NCBI RefSeq assembly: GCF_900091615.1
Contig: NZ_FMIA01000002.1
Coordinates: 4,588,001-4,652,000 of the forward strand
Direction: 5' to 3'
Source: Micromonospora yangpuensis
GTDB taxonomy: Bacteria > Actinomycetota > Actinomycetes > Mycobacteriales > Micromonosporaceae
DNA length: 64,000 nt
In this document: positions 45,947 to 54,123 of the stretch, piece after piece
Numbering within the stretch: position 1 is the first letter of the stretch
How the letters are laid out: each line of letters starts with the position of its first letter
Translations under genes and position numbers: made by a program
The notes under the pieces: model-generated
What the model saw: the letters and a program-made list of their open reading frames with translations, nothing else
Database searches by the model: none
What the model was told of the DNA's origin: nothing

Positions 45947-45999
45947 AAAGGAAGGGCCCCCTGTTAACGCCTACGGTATAGCGGGGCACCCTTCTCACC
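45947..45999 (-). repeat. Dispersed repeat, copy 2 (GTTAACAGGGGGCCCTTCC type)
   Basis: Minus-strand copy of the element at 9657-9712, about 90% identical (5 changes in about 52 bases by eye). It lies just upstream of the M48 gene start, in its 5' leader or promoter, whereas copy 1 lies at a gene end. The GTTAAC core and GGGGGCCC are conserved. Confidence 0.85.
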
Positions 46000-46102
46000 G
46001 CCGGCTGCTCATCCTAGGGCGCGCTCGCCCCCCGGACACCGAGGGCCCGCGTCGCCACCGCCGAACCGCCCGGCACCTGCCTGTCGCCAGCCTGACACCT
46101 CC

Positions 46103-46154
46103 ATGGCACCACCAGAACCTTGAAGTGGTGCCATTTTGATGCCATGATGACACC
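46103..46154 (+). promoter_or_regulatory. Promoter with overlapping inverted-repeat operator upstream of the RHH gene
   Basis: A perfect 9-bp inverted repeat, ATGGCACCA (46103-46111) and TGGTGCCAT (46126-46134). A promoter-like pair overlaps it: TTGAAG (46120-46125) and CATGAT (46143-46148), spacing 17 bp. The start would then fall at 46155, the ATG itself, giving a leaderless message. An operator between -35 and -10 fits autorepression by the encoded ribbon-helix-helix protein (inference). Confidence 0.6.
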
Positions 46155-46694
46155 ATGGACCTCACGTCGTACGTCGATCAGCTCCGGCAGGAGCTGACCG
46201 GTGCCGCCGAGCTGGGCGGGCCGGACACCCGGGCCCTGGCCGAGCGGCTGACCGGGCCGCTGGAGTCGGCGCTCCGGCTGGCGTTGCTGGACGCCCTGAC
46301 CGCAGCGACCGAAGAGATCACCCGCGAGCTGGCTCCCGGCTCCGTCGAGCTGCGGCTGCGCGGGCGCGACCCCGAGTTCGTGGTGACCCCACCGCCCGGC
46401 GAACAACCACCGCCCGGCGAACAACCACTGCCCGCCGACCGACCGTTCCCCGCCGACCAGAGCACCGGCGGCACCCCCGCCGACGGCGCGGAGGGAGCCG
46501 CCGCCCGGATCAACTTCCGCCTCTCCGAGCACCTCAAGGGCCGGGTCGAGGAGGCCGCCGCCCAGGAGGGGCTCTCGGTCAACGCCTGGCTCGTCCGGGC
46601 CGTCACCGCCGCCGTCGACACCCACCGGTCGGCCCGGTCAACCCACCGACGCGCCTCCTTCGGCGGCGAGCGCTACACCGGCTGGGCCCGATGA
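46155..46694 (+). CDS. Ribbon-helix-helix (HicB/Arc-like) DNA-binding protein
   Basis: 179 residues. N-terminal helical part (LTSYVDQLRQELTGAAELGG), a Pro-rich middle with GEQPPPGEQP repeats, and a C-terminal ribbon-helix-helix: INFRLSEHLKGRVEEAAAQ, then EGLSVNAWLVRAVTAAVD, typical of HicB-type or CopG-type regulators. No partner toxin gene of the usual kind follows; the next gene encodes a DUF4097 protein. No ribosome-binding site precedes the ATG; a promoter at the right distance suggests a leaderless message. Stop overlaps an ATGA that opens the frame leading to the DUF4097 gene. Confidence 0.82.
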   Translation: MDLTSYVDQLRQELTGAAELGGPDTRALAERLTGPLESALRLALLDALTAATEEITRELAPGSVELRLRGRDPEFVVTPPPGEQPPPGEQPLPADRPFPADQSTGGTPADGAEGAAARINFRLSEHLKGRVEEAAAQEGLSVNAWLVRAVTAAVDTHRSARSTHRRASFGGERYTGWAR

Positions 46695-46699
46695 CCGCC

Positions 46700-46860
46700 C
46701 CCGACGACCCGTCACACCGACCGGACCCGGCGACAACCCCCGACAGGCCGTCACACCGACCGGACCCGGCGACAACCCCCGACGACCCGTCACACCAGCT
46801 AGGCCCGGCGACAACCCCCGACAGGCCGTCACACCGACCAGACCCGTCGACGACAGCGCC
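46700..46860 (+). repeat. 39-bp tandem repeats between the RHH and DUF4097 genes
   Basis: About four imperfect units of 39 bp (CGACAACCCCCGAC followed by a GACGACCCGTCACACCGACC-like string). The frame from the ATG at 46691 stays open through them as repeated PSHRPDPATTPDR units and runs into the DUF4097 gene. Whether it is translated as an N-terminal extension is unclear; the strong ribosome-binding site comes after the repeats. Confidence 0.85.
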
Positions 46861-46921
46861 GCATCCGTCCCTACCGGCCCACCGTGGACCGGTCCACCAC
46901 CTCCCTAAGGAGGAACCCGTG

Positions 46922-47770
46922 ATGCCCACCTTCGACACCCCGAACCCCGTCTCGGTCAGCCTCGACCTGGTCGTCTGCGACGTACGGGTCACCGCCAGCG
47001 ACCGCGCCGACACCACTGTCGAGGTCCGCCCGAGCAACGCCGCCGCCGAGACCGACGTCCGGACGGCCGAGCAGACCCACGTCGAGTTCACCGACGGCCG
47101 GCTGACGATCCGAATGCCCAAGCAGCGTGGCCGTCTCGGCATCTTCGGACGTCCCGGCTCGGTGGACCTGACGATCGCCCTGCCCACCGGCTCCCGACTG
47201 GACGGCGGGGGCGCGGTCACCACCATCCACACCGAGGGCCGGCTCGGCAGCTGCCGGCTACGCACCGCCACCGGCAGCATCGTGCTGGGCGACGCCGGCG
47301 ACGTCGACCTGCAGACCTCCGCCGGTGGCATCGAGGTGGGCCGAATCGACGGCCACGCTCAGGTCACCACGGCGGCCGGCCGGGTACGGCTGGGCGATGT
47401 CGCCGGGAACCTGGCCGTGCGCAACTCCAACGGCGACACGCGGATCGGCGCGGTCGGCGGTGACCTGCGGGCCAAGGCGGCCAACGGCGACATCACGGTG
47501 GACCGTACCCAGGGCACGGTCACCGCCGCCACGGCCAACGGCGACGTCAGCATCGGCATGGTCGCGGCCGGCTCGGTGTCGCTCAAGACCGGTTTCGGTG
47601 AGGTCAGCGTGGGCGTCCCGGCCGGCACCGCCGCCCGGCTCGACCTGCACACCCAGCACGGTCAGGTGGTCAACGACCTGGCGACCTGCGAACCGCCCGG
47701 GCACCCCGACGGTACGGTCGAGGTCACCGCCCGCACGTCCTTCGGCGACATCGTCGTCCACCGCCGCTGA
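46922..47770 (+). CDS. DUF4097 beta-helix-like protein
   Basis: 282 residues from the ATG at 46922. Repeated short beta segments (STVRLGDVAGNLAVRNSNGD-like; each about 19-22 residues, for example GRIDGHAQVTTAAGRVRLG and GGDLRAKAANGDITVDRTQG) form a DUF4097 beta-solenoid. No signal peptide is seen, so it is probably cytoplasmic or membrane-associated through partners. The start follows AAGGAGG by eight bases. The longer frame from 46691 would add a 77-residue repeat region and overlap the RHH stop. Likely in one transcript with the RHH regulator; function unknown. Confidence 0.8.
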   Translation: MPTFDTPNPVSVSLDLVVCDVRVTASDRADTTVEVRPSNAAAETDVRTAEQTHVEFTDGRLTIRMPKQRGRLGIFGRPGSVDLTIALPTGSRLDGGGAVTTIHTEGRLGSCRLRTATGSIVLGDAGDVDLQTSAGGIEVGRIDGHAQVTTAAGRVRLGDVAGNLAVRNSNGDTRIGAVGGDLRAKAANGDITVDRTQGTVTAATANGDVSIGMVAAGSVSLKTGFGEVSVGVPAGTAARLDLHTQHGQVVNDLATCEPPGHPDGTVEVTARTSFGDIVVHRR

Positions 47771-47835
47771 CCCGGCCACCGGGTCGGTGTCACACCGGCC
47801 CGGCCTGACCCGGCGGGGCGCCCGGCCCGCCGGCC

Positions 47836-48005
47836 CACGCGGCTCGGTGCCCGACGGCACACGCGACACGGTGCCCGACGACCCACGCGACACAGTGCCC
47901 ATCCGGCCCACGCGACGCGGTGCCCGACGGCCTACGCGACACAGTGCCCATCCGGCACACGCGACGCGGTGCCCGCCGGCACACGCAGGGCGGTGCCGGA
48001 TGGGT
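47836..48005. repeat. 24-25 bp tandem repeats between DUF4097 and NYN genes
   Basis: About seven imperfect units of the form CACGCGACACGGTGCCCGAC, alternating between GACGGC and ATCCGG endings. The block lies between two convergent genes. It is not a CRISPR array, since units abut without unique spacers of constant length. Confidence 0.85.
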
Positions 48006-48053
48006 ACGGCCCGCGCGGGCATCGGCCGGCAGCCGGCCGGTGCCCGGTGGTGG

Positions 48054-49715
48054 TCAGGACCGGGCCAGCCGGCGCAGCAGGGAGTCCGCGCCGAGCGGGT
48101 ACGCGCCGTGCCGGCGTACGCCGTCGGCGACCTCCCGGTCCGAGGAGATCACCACCACCGGCCGACCGGACGGTTCGGCGCGGACCAATCGGCGGATCAA
48201 CTCGTCGGCGGTCTCCCCCTTGCGGGAGAAGAGCACCCGCACGCCGCGCGGGGTGGGCGGCAGCCCGTGGATCCGCTCGGCGCCGTCGAAGACGACGGTG
48301 ACCTCGTCACCGGTCTGCGCGGCGATCCCACCCAGACCGGTGATCAGCCGCTTGCGCTGCTGCTCCAGTGACATTTCCCCGAAGCCCCGCTTGGTGACGT
48401 TGTAGCCGTCGACGACCAGGTGGGCCCGGGGCAGTGCCAGGAGCTGATCCAGCCGGGCCGGATCGTCGGTGTCCCGGGCCCGGGTGTTGGCGGCGGCACC
48501 GGTGGCGTTGCCGGTGGCGGCGAAGGTGTCGGCGACGAAGTCGGCGGGCAGCTTCTCCACCGGGTCCAGCGCCAGCTCCCGGCGGAGCCCGACGGCGGCC
48601 TGCCCGATGGTCTCCAGCAGCAACCAGAGCCGGGCGTCGTCGACCGAACGGGCCTCCTTGGCGCTGGCCCGGGCGACCCCGGCCGCCGCCTCGGCCTCGG
48701 CCAGCCGGGCGCGGGCCCGACGCAGCTCGGCGTCGGCGTCGGCGGTGGCCCGGGTGGCCCGGCCGCGTTCGGTGGCGAGCAGCTCGGTGGCCTTACGCTC
48801 GCGCGCCTGGGTCTCCCGCAGCGAACGGGCCAGCTGGCGGGTCTCCTCCCGCAGCTGGCCCAGTTCCTCGCGGACCCGGGCCAGCTCGTCGCGGAGCTTC
48901 TCCACCTCCACCCGGGCCACCGCCCGGTCGTGCTCGGCGCGGGTGGCCCGCTGCTCGGCCTCGCGGACCAACTCGGCCACCACGGCGCTGTCGGACTCGG
49001 CGCGTACCGCCGCGCCGCTGGCCTCGATCAGCTCGCGCCAGCCCCGGGGCCGGGCCAGGTAGGCCAGGGCGGCCACCTCGACCGGATCGGCGGCGGCGGG
49101 GGCGGTCCCCTCGATCACCGCCGCACCGAGGTCTCCGGCGTCGGCGAGGACCCGGTTGGTCACCCGCTGCCGGAACAGCGGATCGGCGGTGAGGTGCGCG
49201 GCGATCATGGGCGCACCCAGCCGGGCGCGGCGGTTGGGGGCGAACTTGGCCACCCGGCGCAGCGGCACCGGCACCTCGTCACCGGGCAGGCCGGGCAACA
49301 CGGCGGCGGTGAGCGTCACGATCCGCTGCCGCACCGGCTCGGGCAGCACCGGCTCGGGCTCCGCACCCGCCGACTCGGACCCCACCGGCTCCGACCTCAC
49401 CGACTCGGACTTGGCCAGCTCCGACCCCACCGGCTCGGACTCGGCCAGCTCCGACCCCACCGGCTCGGACTTGGCCAGCTCCGACCCCACCGGCTCGGAC
49501 TCGGCCAGCTCCGACCCCGCCGACTCGGACTCGGCGGACCCCACCGGCTGGGACTCGGCCAGCTCGGACCCCACCGGCTCCGACCTCGGCAACTCCGACC
49601 CAGCCAGCTCGGACCCGGCCAGCTCGGACCTAGCCGGGTCGGATCCACCGGCGGCGCACGCGGCGTCGACCTCCCCGCCGGGGAGGTGCTCGTCGGGTGG
49701 CTCGGTGAGGGGCAT
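48054..49715 (-). CDS. NYN-domain ribonuclease-like protein with a Ser-Glu repeat N-terminus
   Basis: 553 residues. Residues 28-107 are near-perfect 5-residue units starting Ser-Glu (SELAE, SEPVG, SELAK). The middle has a folded part (IVTLTAAVLPGLPGDE to about 220) and a long coiled coil (about 245-370, rich in Arg, Glu and Leu). The C-terminal NYN (YacP/PIN-like) domain shows LVVDGYNVTKRG, VVFDGAERI, FSRKGETADELIRRL and VVISSDREVADGVRRHG with the acidic residues expected for metal-dependent RNA cutting. Start ATG 49715 follows GGAG by 10 bases. Function not established; likely RNA turnover. Confidence 0.83.
   Translation of the reverse strand: MPLTEPPDEHLPGGEVDAACAAGGSDPARSELAGSELAGSELPRSEPVGSELAESQPVGSAESESAGSELAESEPVGSELAKSEPVGSELAESEPVGSELAKSESVRSEPVGSESAGAEPEPVLPEPVRQRIVTLTAAVLPGLPGDEVPVPLRRVAKFAPNRRARLGAPMIAAHLTADPLFRQRVTNRVLADAGDLGAAVIEGTAPAAADPVEVAALAYLARPRGWRELIEASGAAVRAESDSAVVAELVREAEQRATRAEHDRAVARVEVEKLRDELARVREELGQLREETRQLARSLRETQARERKATELLATERGRATRATADADAELRRARARLAEAEAAAGVARASAKEARSVDDARLWLLLETIGQAAVGLRRELALDPVEKLPADFVADTFAATGNATGAAANTRARDTDDPARLDQLLALPRAHLVVDGYNVTKRGFGEMSLEQQRKRLITGLGGIAAQTGDEVTVVFDGAERIHGLPPTPRGVRVLFSRKGETADELIRRLVRAEPSGRPVVVISSDREVADGVRRHGAYPLGADSLLRRLARS
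49394..49634 (-). repeat. 15-bp (30-bp higher order) repeat coding for Ser-Glu units
   Basis: About sixteen 5-residue units (SELAG, SELAE, SEPVG, SELAK and variants) inside the NYN gene. The DNA repeats as 15 bp with a 30-bp period. Variable copy number between strains would be expected. Confidence 0.85.
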
Positions 49716-49812
49716 GTGGCAAGTCTCCCACCGGAGCCGGGCCCACCGCCCGGTGAGTGAGCCGATCTCTCATCCTATCCCCGTGGTAACGGTTGGGGCC
49801 GCTGCGACGCGA

Positions 49813-51600
49813 GTGTCGGACCGGGCAGTTACCGTGCCGCAGGTGGCAGCTGAGGAGTACGTGCAGCAGACCCTCGCCGGCCTGGACCCGACGGCCGGCC
49901 CGGGGGTGGACCCGGCCTTGCCGTTGTCCGCGACGACCTTCGTGGTGGTCGACCTGGAGACCACCGGCGGCGCGCCGGACGGCGGTGGGATCACCGAGAT
50001 CGGCGCGGTGAAGGTGCGCGGCGGCGAGCAGTTGGGCATGTTGGCCACGCTGGTCAACCCGGGTGTGCCGATCCCGCCCTTCATCACCGTGCTGACCGGT
50101 ATCACCCAGGCCATGCTGGTGCCGGCGCCGCCGATCGAGCAGGTGTTGCCGAGTTTCCTGGAGTTCGTCGCCGACGCGGTCCTGGTCGCCCACAACGCGC
50201 CGTACGACGTGGGTTTCCTCAAGGCCGCCTGCGCCCGGCACGGCTACCGCTGGCCGGCGCCGCGGGTGCTGGACACCGCCGCGTTGGCCCGCCGGGTGCT
50301 GACCCGCGACGAGGTGCCCAACCGCAAGCTCGGCACGCTGTCGGCGTACTTCCGGACCACGGTGCGCCCGACGCACCGGGCGCTGGACGACGCGCGGGCG
50401 ACCGTCGACGTGCTGCACGGGTTGATCGACCGCCTCGGCGGGCACCGGGTGCACACCGTCGGCGAGGCGATCGAGTTCACCCGGGCGGTCACCCCGGCCC
50501 AGCGGCGCAAGCGGCACCTCGCCGACGGGCTGCCGAAGCGGCCGGGGGTCTACATCTTCCGGGCCGCCGACGACCGGCCGCTCTACGTCGGCACCTCCGG
50601 CGACATCGCCACCCGGGTGCGCAGCTACTTCACCGCCGCCGAGAAACGGGCCCGGATCTCGGAGATGCTGACCGCCGCCGAGCGGGTGGAGGCCGTCGAG
50701 TGCGCCCACTCGCTGGAGGCGGAGGTCCGCGAGCTGCGGTTGATCGCCGCCCACGCCCCGCCGTACAACCGGCGGTCGAAGTTCCCCGAGCGGGTGGTCT
50801 GGCTGAAGCTGACCGCCGGGCCGTACCCCCGGTTGTCGGTGGTCCGGAGCATCACCGACGGTGACGACGCGTACCTCGGTCCGTTCAGCTCGCGGCGGGC
50901 GGCCGAGCTGGCGGCGGCGGGTTTCCACGACGCCCTGCCGCTGCGCCAGTGCACCCACCGGTTGTCGCTGCGCACCACCACGCCGGCCTGCGTGCTGGCC
51001 GAGCTGGGTCGCTGCCCGGCACCCTGCGAGCACCGGATCACCCCCGAGGAGTACGACCACCGCGCCGCGCAGCCGTTCCGGACCGCCACCGCCAGTGATC
51101 CCCGACCGGTGGTGGAGGCGTTGCTGGCCCGGATCGAGGCGCTCGGCGCCGACCAGCGGTACGAGGAGGCCGCGGTGGTGCGGTCCCGGCTGGTCGCGGT
51201 GCTGCGCGCGACGGTCCGGATGCAGCGGCTGGCCGGGCTGAGCCGGATCGCCGAGCTGGCCGCCGCCCGACCCGCCGCGCACGGCGGCTGGGAGCTGGCC
51301 CTGGTCCGGCACGGCCGGCTGGCCGGCGCGGGGGTCTCCCCGGCGGGGGTCCATCCCCGACCGACGCTGAACCTGATCCGGGCGACCGCCGAGACGGTCC
51401 CGGCCGGCACCGGGCCGGTGCCGGCGGCCACCGCCGAGGAGTCCGAGCGGATCCTGTCCTGGCTGGAGCGGCCGGAGACCCGGCTGGTGGAGATGACCTC
51501 GGCCTGGGCCTCACCGGTGGCCGGGGCGGCCCGCTTCCGGGACCTGCTCGCCAAGGCCGAGGGCGCGGCGAGCAACCAACTCTCGACCGAACGCCCATGA
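49813..51600 (+). CDS. DEDDh exonuclease fused to a UvrC-like GIY-YIG nuclease
   Basis: About 595 residues, resembling M. tuberculosis Rv2191. The N-terminal exonuclease keeps FVVVDLETTGGAPDGGGI, VLVAHNAPYDVGFLK and HRALDDARATVDV (DEDDh). After about residue 240 comes a GIY-YIG nuclease: RPGVYIFRAADDRPLYVGTS with a following Arg, then a UvrC-like part with UvrB-binding-type sequence (LGADQRYEEAAVVRSRL). It could act in excision or end-processing DNA repair. The start is uncertain; candidates are GTG codons at 49783, 49813, 49834 and 49843, none with a strong ribosome-binding site. Confidence 0.85.
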   Translation: MSDRAVTVPQVAAEEYVQQTLAGLDPTAGPGVDPALPLSATTFVVVDLETTGGAPDGGGITEIGAVKVRGGEQLGMLATLVNPGVPIPPFITVLTGITQAMLVPAPPIEQVLPSFLEFVADAVLVAHNAPYDVGFLKAACARHGYRWPAPRVLDTAALARRVLTRDEVPNRKLGTLSAYFRTTVRPTHRALDDARATVDVLHGLIDRLGGHRVHTVGEAIEFTRAVTPAQRRKRHLADGLPKRPGVYIFRAADDRPLYVGTSGDIATRVRSYFTAAEKRARISEMLTAAERVEAVECAHSLEAEVRELRLIAAHAPPYNRRSKFPERVVWLKLTAGPYPRLSVVRSITDGDDAYLGPFSSRRAAELAAAGFHDALPLRQCTHRLSLRTTTPACVLAELGRCPAPCEHRITPEEYDHRAAQPFRTATASDPRPVVEALLARIEALGADQRYEEAAVVRSRLVAVLRATVRMQRLAGLSRIAELAAARPAAHGGWELALVRHGRLAGAGVSPAGVHPRPTLNLIRATAETVPAGTGPVPAATAEESERILSWLERPETRLVEMTSAWASPVAGAARFRDLLAKAEGAASNQLSTERP

Positions 51601-51730
51601 GCAAGTGACCGATCGGACTACCTCGGCTCACTTAGGCTGTTAAGGGAGTGCAGTCCTGCCCGATTCGTGGGCCTGCTTCCGGTTGCCGCCGTGCCCGGCT
51701 ACCGTGGAGCGGGGTGAGGAGGTGTCCCAC

Positions 51731-53515
51731 GTGGACGTCGACGCCGGACACGGGGCCGCCTTGGGCGGCGCGTTGTCCAACCAGTCGGGTGAGCTGCCGC
51801 TCGCCCGCCGACTGCGCTCGCTGCTGACCTGGCCGACAACCGAGACGGACCCGGTCAACCACCTGGTGCGCAGTCACCGGAGCATCCACGCCAGTGCCGA
51901 CGTCTCGGTGCTGCGCCGGGCGTACACGATCGCCGAGACCATGCACCGGGGGCAGTTCCGCAAAAGCGGGGAGCCGTACATCACCCACCCGCTGGCGGTC
52001 GCGGAGATCTGCGCCGACCTGGGCATGGACACCACCACCCTGGTCGCGGCGCTGCTGCACGACACGGTGGAGGACACCCGCTACACCCTGCAGGCCCTCT
52101 CCGACGACTTCGGACCCGAGGTGGCCCACCTGGTCGACGGGGTGACCAAGTTCGACAAGGCGTTCTACGGCAAGGCCGCCGAGGCGGAGACCACCCGAAA
52201 GATGATCATCGCCGCCGGCAAGGACGTCCGGGTGCTGATCATCAAGCTGGCCGACCGGCTGCACAACATGCGTACCCTCGGGGTCCGCTCCGCTGCCTCG
52301 CGCGAGCGGATCGCCCGCAAGACCCTGGACGTGCTGGTGCCGCTCTGCGAGCGGCTGGGCATCCAGACCCTCAAGCGGGAGCTGGACGACGTGGTCCTGC
52401 TGCACCTGGAGCCGGAGGAGCACGCCCGGATCGCCCGGCACGTGCACGACCGCCCCGGGTGGGACTCCTACCTCGGCGACGTGGTCGCCCGGACCCGGGT
52501 GGCGCTGCGCCGCGACCGGGTCGCCGCCGAGGTCGCCGCCCGCCCCCGGCACCTCTACTCGATCTGGAAGGACACCGTCGCCGGCGGCGTCCCCTTCGAC
52601 CTGCCCCGGATCGTGGTCGTGGTGGACGGCCCGGCAACCGACTGTTACGCCGCGCTCGGCGCGATCCACGGGATGTGGCGGCCGGTGCCCGGCCGGTTCA
52701 AGGACTTCATCGCCTCGCCGAAGAACAACCTCTACCGCTCCCTGCACACAAGCGTCTGCGGGCCCAGCAACCGTACGGTCGAGGTGCTGATCCGGACCAC
52801 CGACATGCACCGCGCGGCCGAGTACGGCATCGCCGCCGAGTTCCGCTTCCCCCGGGCCAAGGGACGGGCCGCCGCCCGCGCCGAGCAGCTGGACTGGCTG
52901 CGCCGGGTGCTCGACTGGGAGCAGGACGCCCCGGACCCGGCGCAGTTCCTCGAGTCGCTGCGCTGCGACCTCGCCGAGGCGCAGATCCAGGTCGTCGCCG
53001 ACGGCCGGCAGGTCCTCCTCCCGGCCGGCGCCACCCCGGTCGACCTCGCCTACGAGCTGGGCACCGACCGGGGCGACCACTGCCTGGCGGCGCGGATCAA
53101 CGGTCGGCTGGCACCGCTCTCGTCCGAGCTGGACGAGGGGGACGTGGTGGAGATCTTCACCGAGACCGACGCCGACAGCGGCGTCGCGGCGGACGCCCCG
53201 CCCCGGGGCCCGCGTCGGGAGTGGCTCGGCTTCGTCAAGTCCCCGCACGCCCAGATGCAGATCAACCGCTGGTTCGCCGACCACACCGAGCCGGGCATCT
53301 CGATCGCCGACAAGATCCGGCTGGGCCGGGCCACCATCGGGCTCGCGCTGCGCACCCACAACCGGGGTCTCGCCAGCGACCTGCCCCTGCTGCGGCTCTC
53401 CGAGGAGCTCGGCTACCCCGACCTGGAGACCCTCCTGGTCGCGGTCTTCGACCGCTCGGTCGAGCCGGACGACGTGGTCCGCCAGCTCATCGACCTGGTC
53501 GACCACCGACAGTAG
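51731..53515 (+). CDS. RelA/SpoT-like (p)ppGpp hydrolase/synthetase without a regulatory C-terminus
   Basis: 594 residues. The HD hydrolase domain is intact: GEPYITHPLAVAEICADLG, ALLHDTVEDT and IIKLADRLHNMRTL. The synthetase domain keeps PGRFKDFIASP (the RFKD loop of bifunctional enzymes), YRSLHTSVCGP and VEVLIRTTDMHRAAEYGI, but the segment normally reading DLVGIRI is altered to DLPRIVVVV. A TGS domain follows (about residue 410), but there is no zinc-finger or ACT domain, so it is shorter than housekeeping Rel (about 750-800). Probably a second, hydrolase-leaning paralogue. GTG at 51731 follows GAGGAGG by eight bases. Confidence 0.86.
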   Translation: MDVDAGHGAALGGALSNQSGELPLARRLRSLLTWPTTETDPVNHLVRSHRSIHASADVSVLRRAYTIAETMHRGQFRKSGEPYITHPLAVAEICADLGMDTTTLVAALLHDTVEDTRYTLQALSDDFGPEVAHLVDGVTKFDKAFYGKAAEAETTRKMIIAAGKDVRVLIIKLADRLHNMRTLGVRSAASRERIARKTLDVLVPLCERLGIQTLKRELDDVVLLHLEPEEHARIARHVHDRPGWDSYLGDVVARTRVALRRDRVAAEVAARPRHLYSIWKDTVAGGVPFDLPRIVVVVDGPATDCYAALGAIHGMWRPVPGRFKDFIASPKNNLYRSLHTSVCGPSNRTVEVLIRTTDMHRAAEYGIAAEFRFPRAKGRAAARAEQLDWLRRVLDWEQDAPDPAQFLESLRCDLAEAQIQVVADGRQVLLPAGATPVDLAYELGTDRGDHCLAARINGRLAPLSSELDEGDVVEIFTETDADSGVAADAPPRGPRREWLGFVKSPHAQMQINRWFADHTEPGISIADKIRLGRATIGLALRTHNRGLASDLPLLRLSEELGYPDLETLLVAVFDRSVEPDDVVRQLIDLVDHRQ

Positions 53516-53580
53516 ACCCACCCGGCGCGACGCGGCCCCTCCGGCGGCGACCGACGCGTGGCGGCCACTAGCCTGGACGC

Positions 53581-54123
53581 ATGATCCCCCGCACCCGCGC
53601 CACCGGACGGGCCATCGGGTACCAGCTGTTCTACCGGCTGCCCTTCCCCCTGCGACGCCGGCTGGTCCGACTCGCCGTCCCGAAGTACGTCGTCGGCGCG
53701 GTCACCCTGGTCCGCGACACCGAGGCCGACGGGGCCGGACGCCTGCTGATGCTGCGGCAACCACCCGGGCACAGCTGGACCCTCCCCGCCGGCCTGCTGG
53801 AGCGGGCCGAGCCGCCGGCCGTCGGCGCCGCCCGGGAGCTGTTCGAGGAGACCGGCATCCGGCTGGCGCCCACCCGGCTGCGGCCGGCCACCCCGAACGC
53901 GATCGTGCACGCCAAGGGCTGGGTGGACATGGTCTTCGAGGCGGAGGTGCCGGCGTCGACAACCGAGTTGCGGGTGGACGGCGCGGAGGTGTTCGAGGCC
54001 GCCTGGCAGCCGCTGGACGACCTGCCCCGGTTGAGCTGGCCGACCGCCCGGCTGCTCGGCTACTACGGCATCGGCCCGGAGGCGGGGAACTTCCCGCCGC
54101 CACTGCCCGACACGGCACCGTGA
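53581..54123 (+). CDS. NUDIX hydrolase
   Basis: 180 residues. The NUDIX box is complete: GLLERAEPPAVGAA continuing RELFEETGI, matching GX5EX7REUXEEXGU. It would hydrolyse a nucleoside diphosphate linked to another group; the substrate is not evident. It is followed at once by a nucleotidyltransferase gene (4-bp GTGA overlap) and then a Lrp-like gene (also GTGA), so the three form a tight operon. ATG at 53581; weak ribosome-binding sequence. Confidence 0.88.
   Translation: MIPRTRATGRAIGYQLFYRLPFPLRRRLVRLAVPKYVVGAVTLVRDTEADGAGRLLMLRQPPGHSWTLPAGLLERAEPPAVGAARELFEETGIRLAPTRLRPATPNAIVHAKGWVDMVFEAEVPASTTELRVDGAEVFEAAWQPLDDLPRLSWPTARLLGYYGIGPEAGNFPPPLPDTAP

Noticed and set aside
46700..48005. CRISPR array
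   Set aside because: The tandem blocks at 46.7 and 47.8 kb have no unique spacers of constant length and no cas genes are near. They are ordinary tandem repeats.
48420..49760. 446-residue open frame antisense to the NYN gene with GLGQLRPHR-like repeats
   Set aside because: The repeat pattern is only the complement of the Ser-Glu DNA repeat. No start context and no domain.
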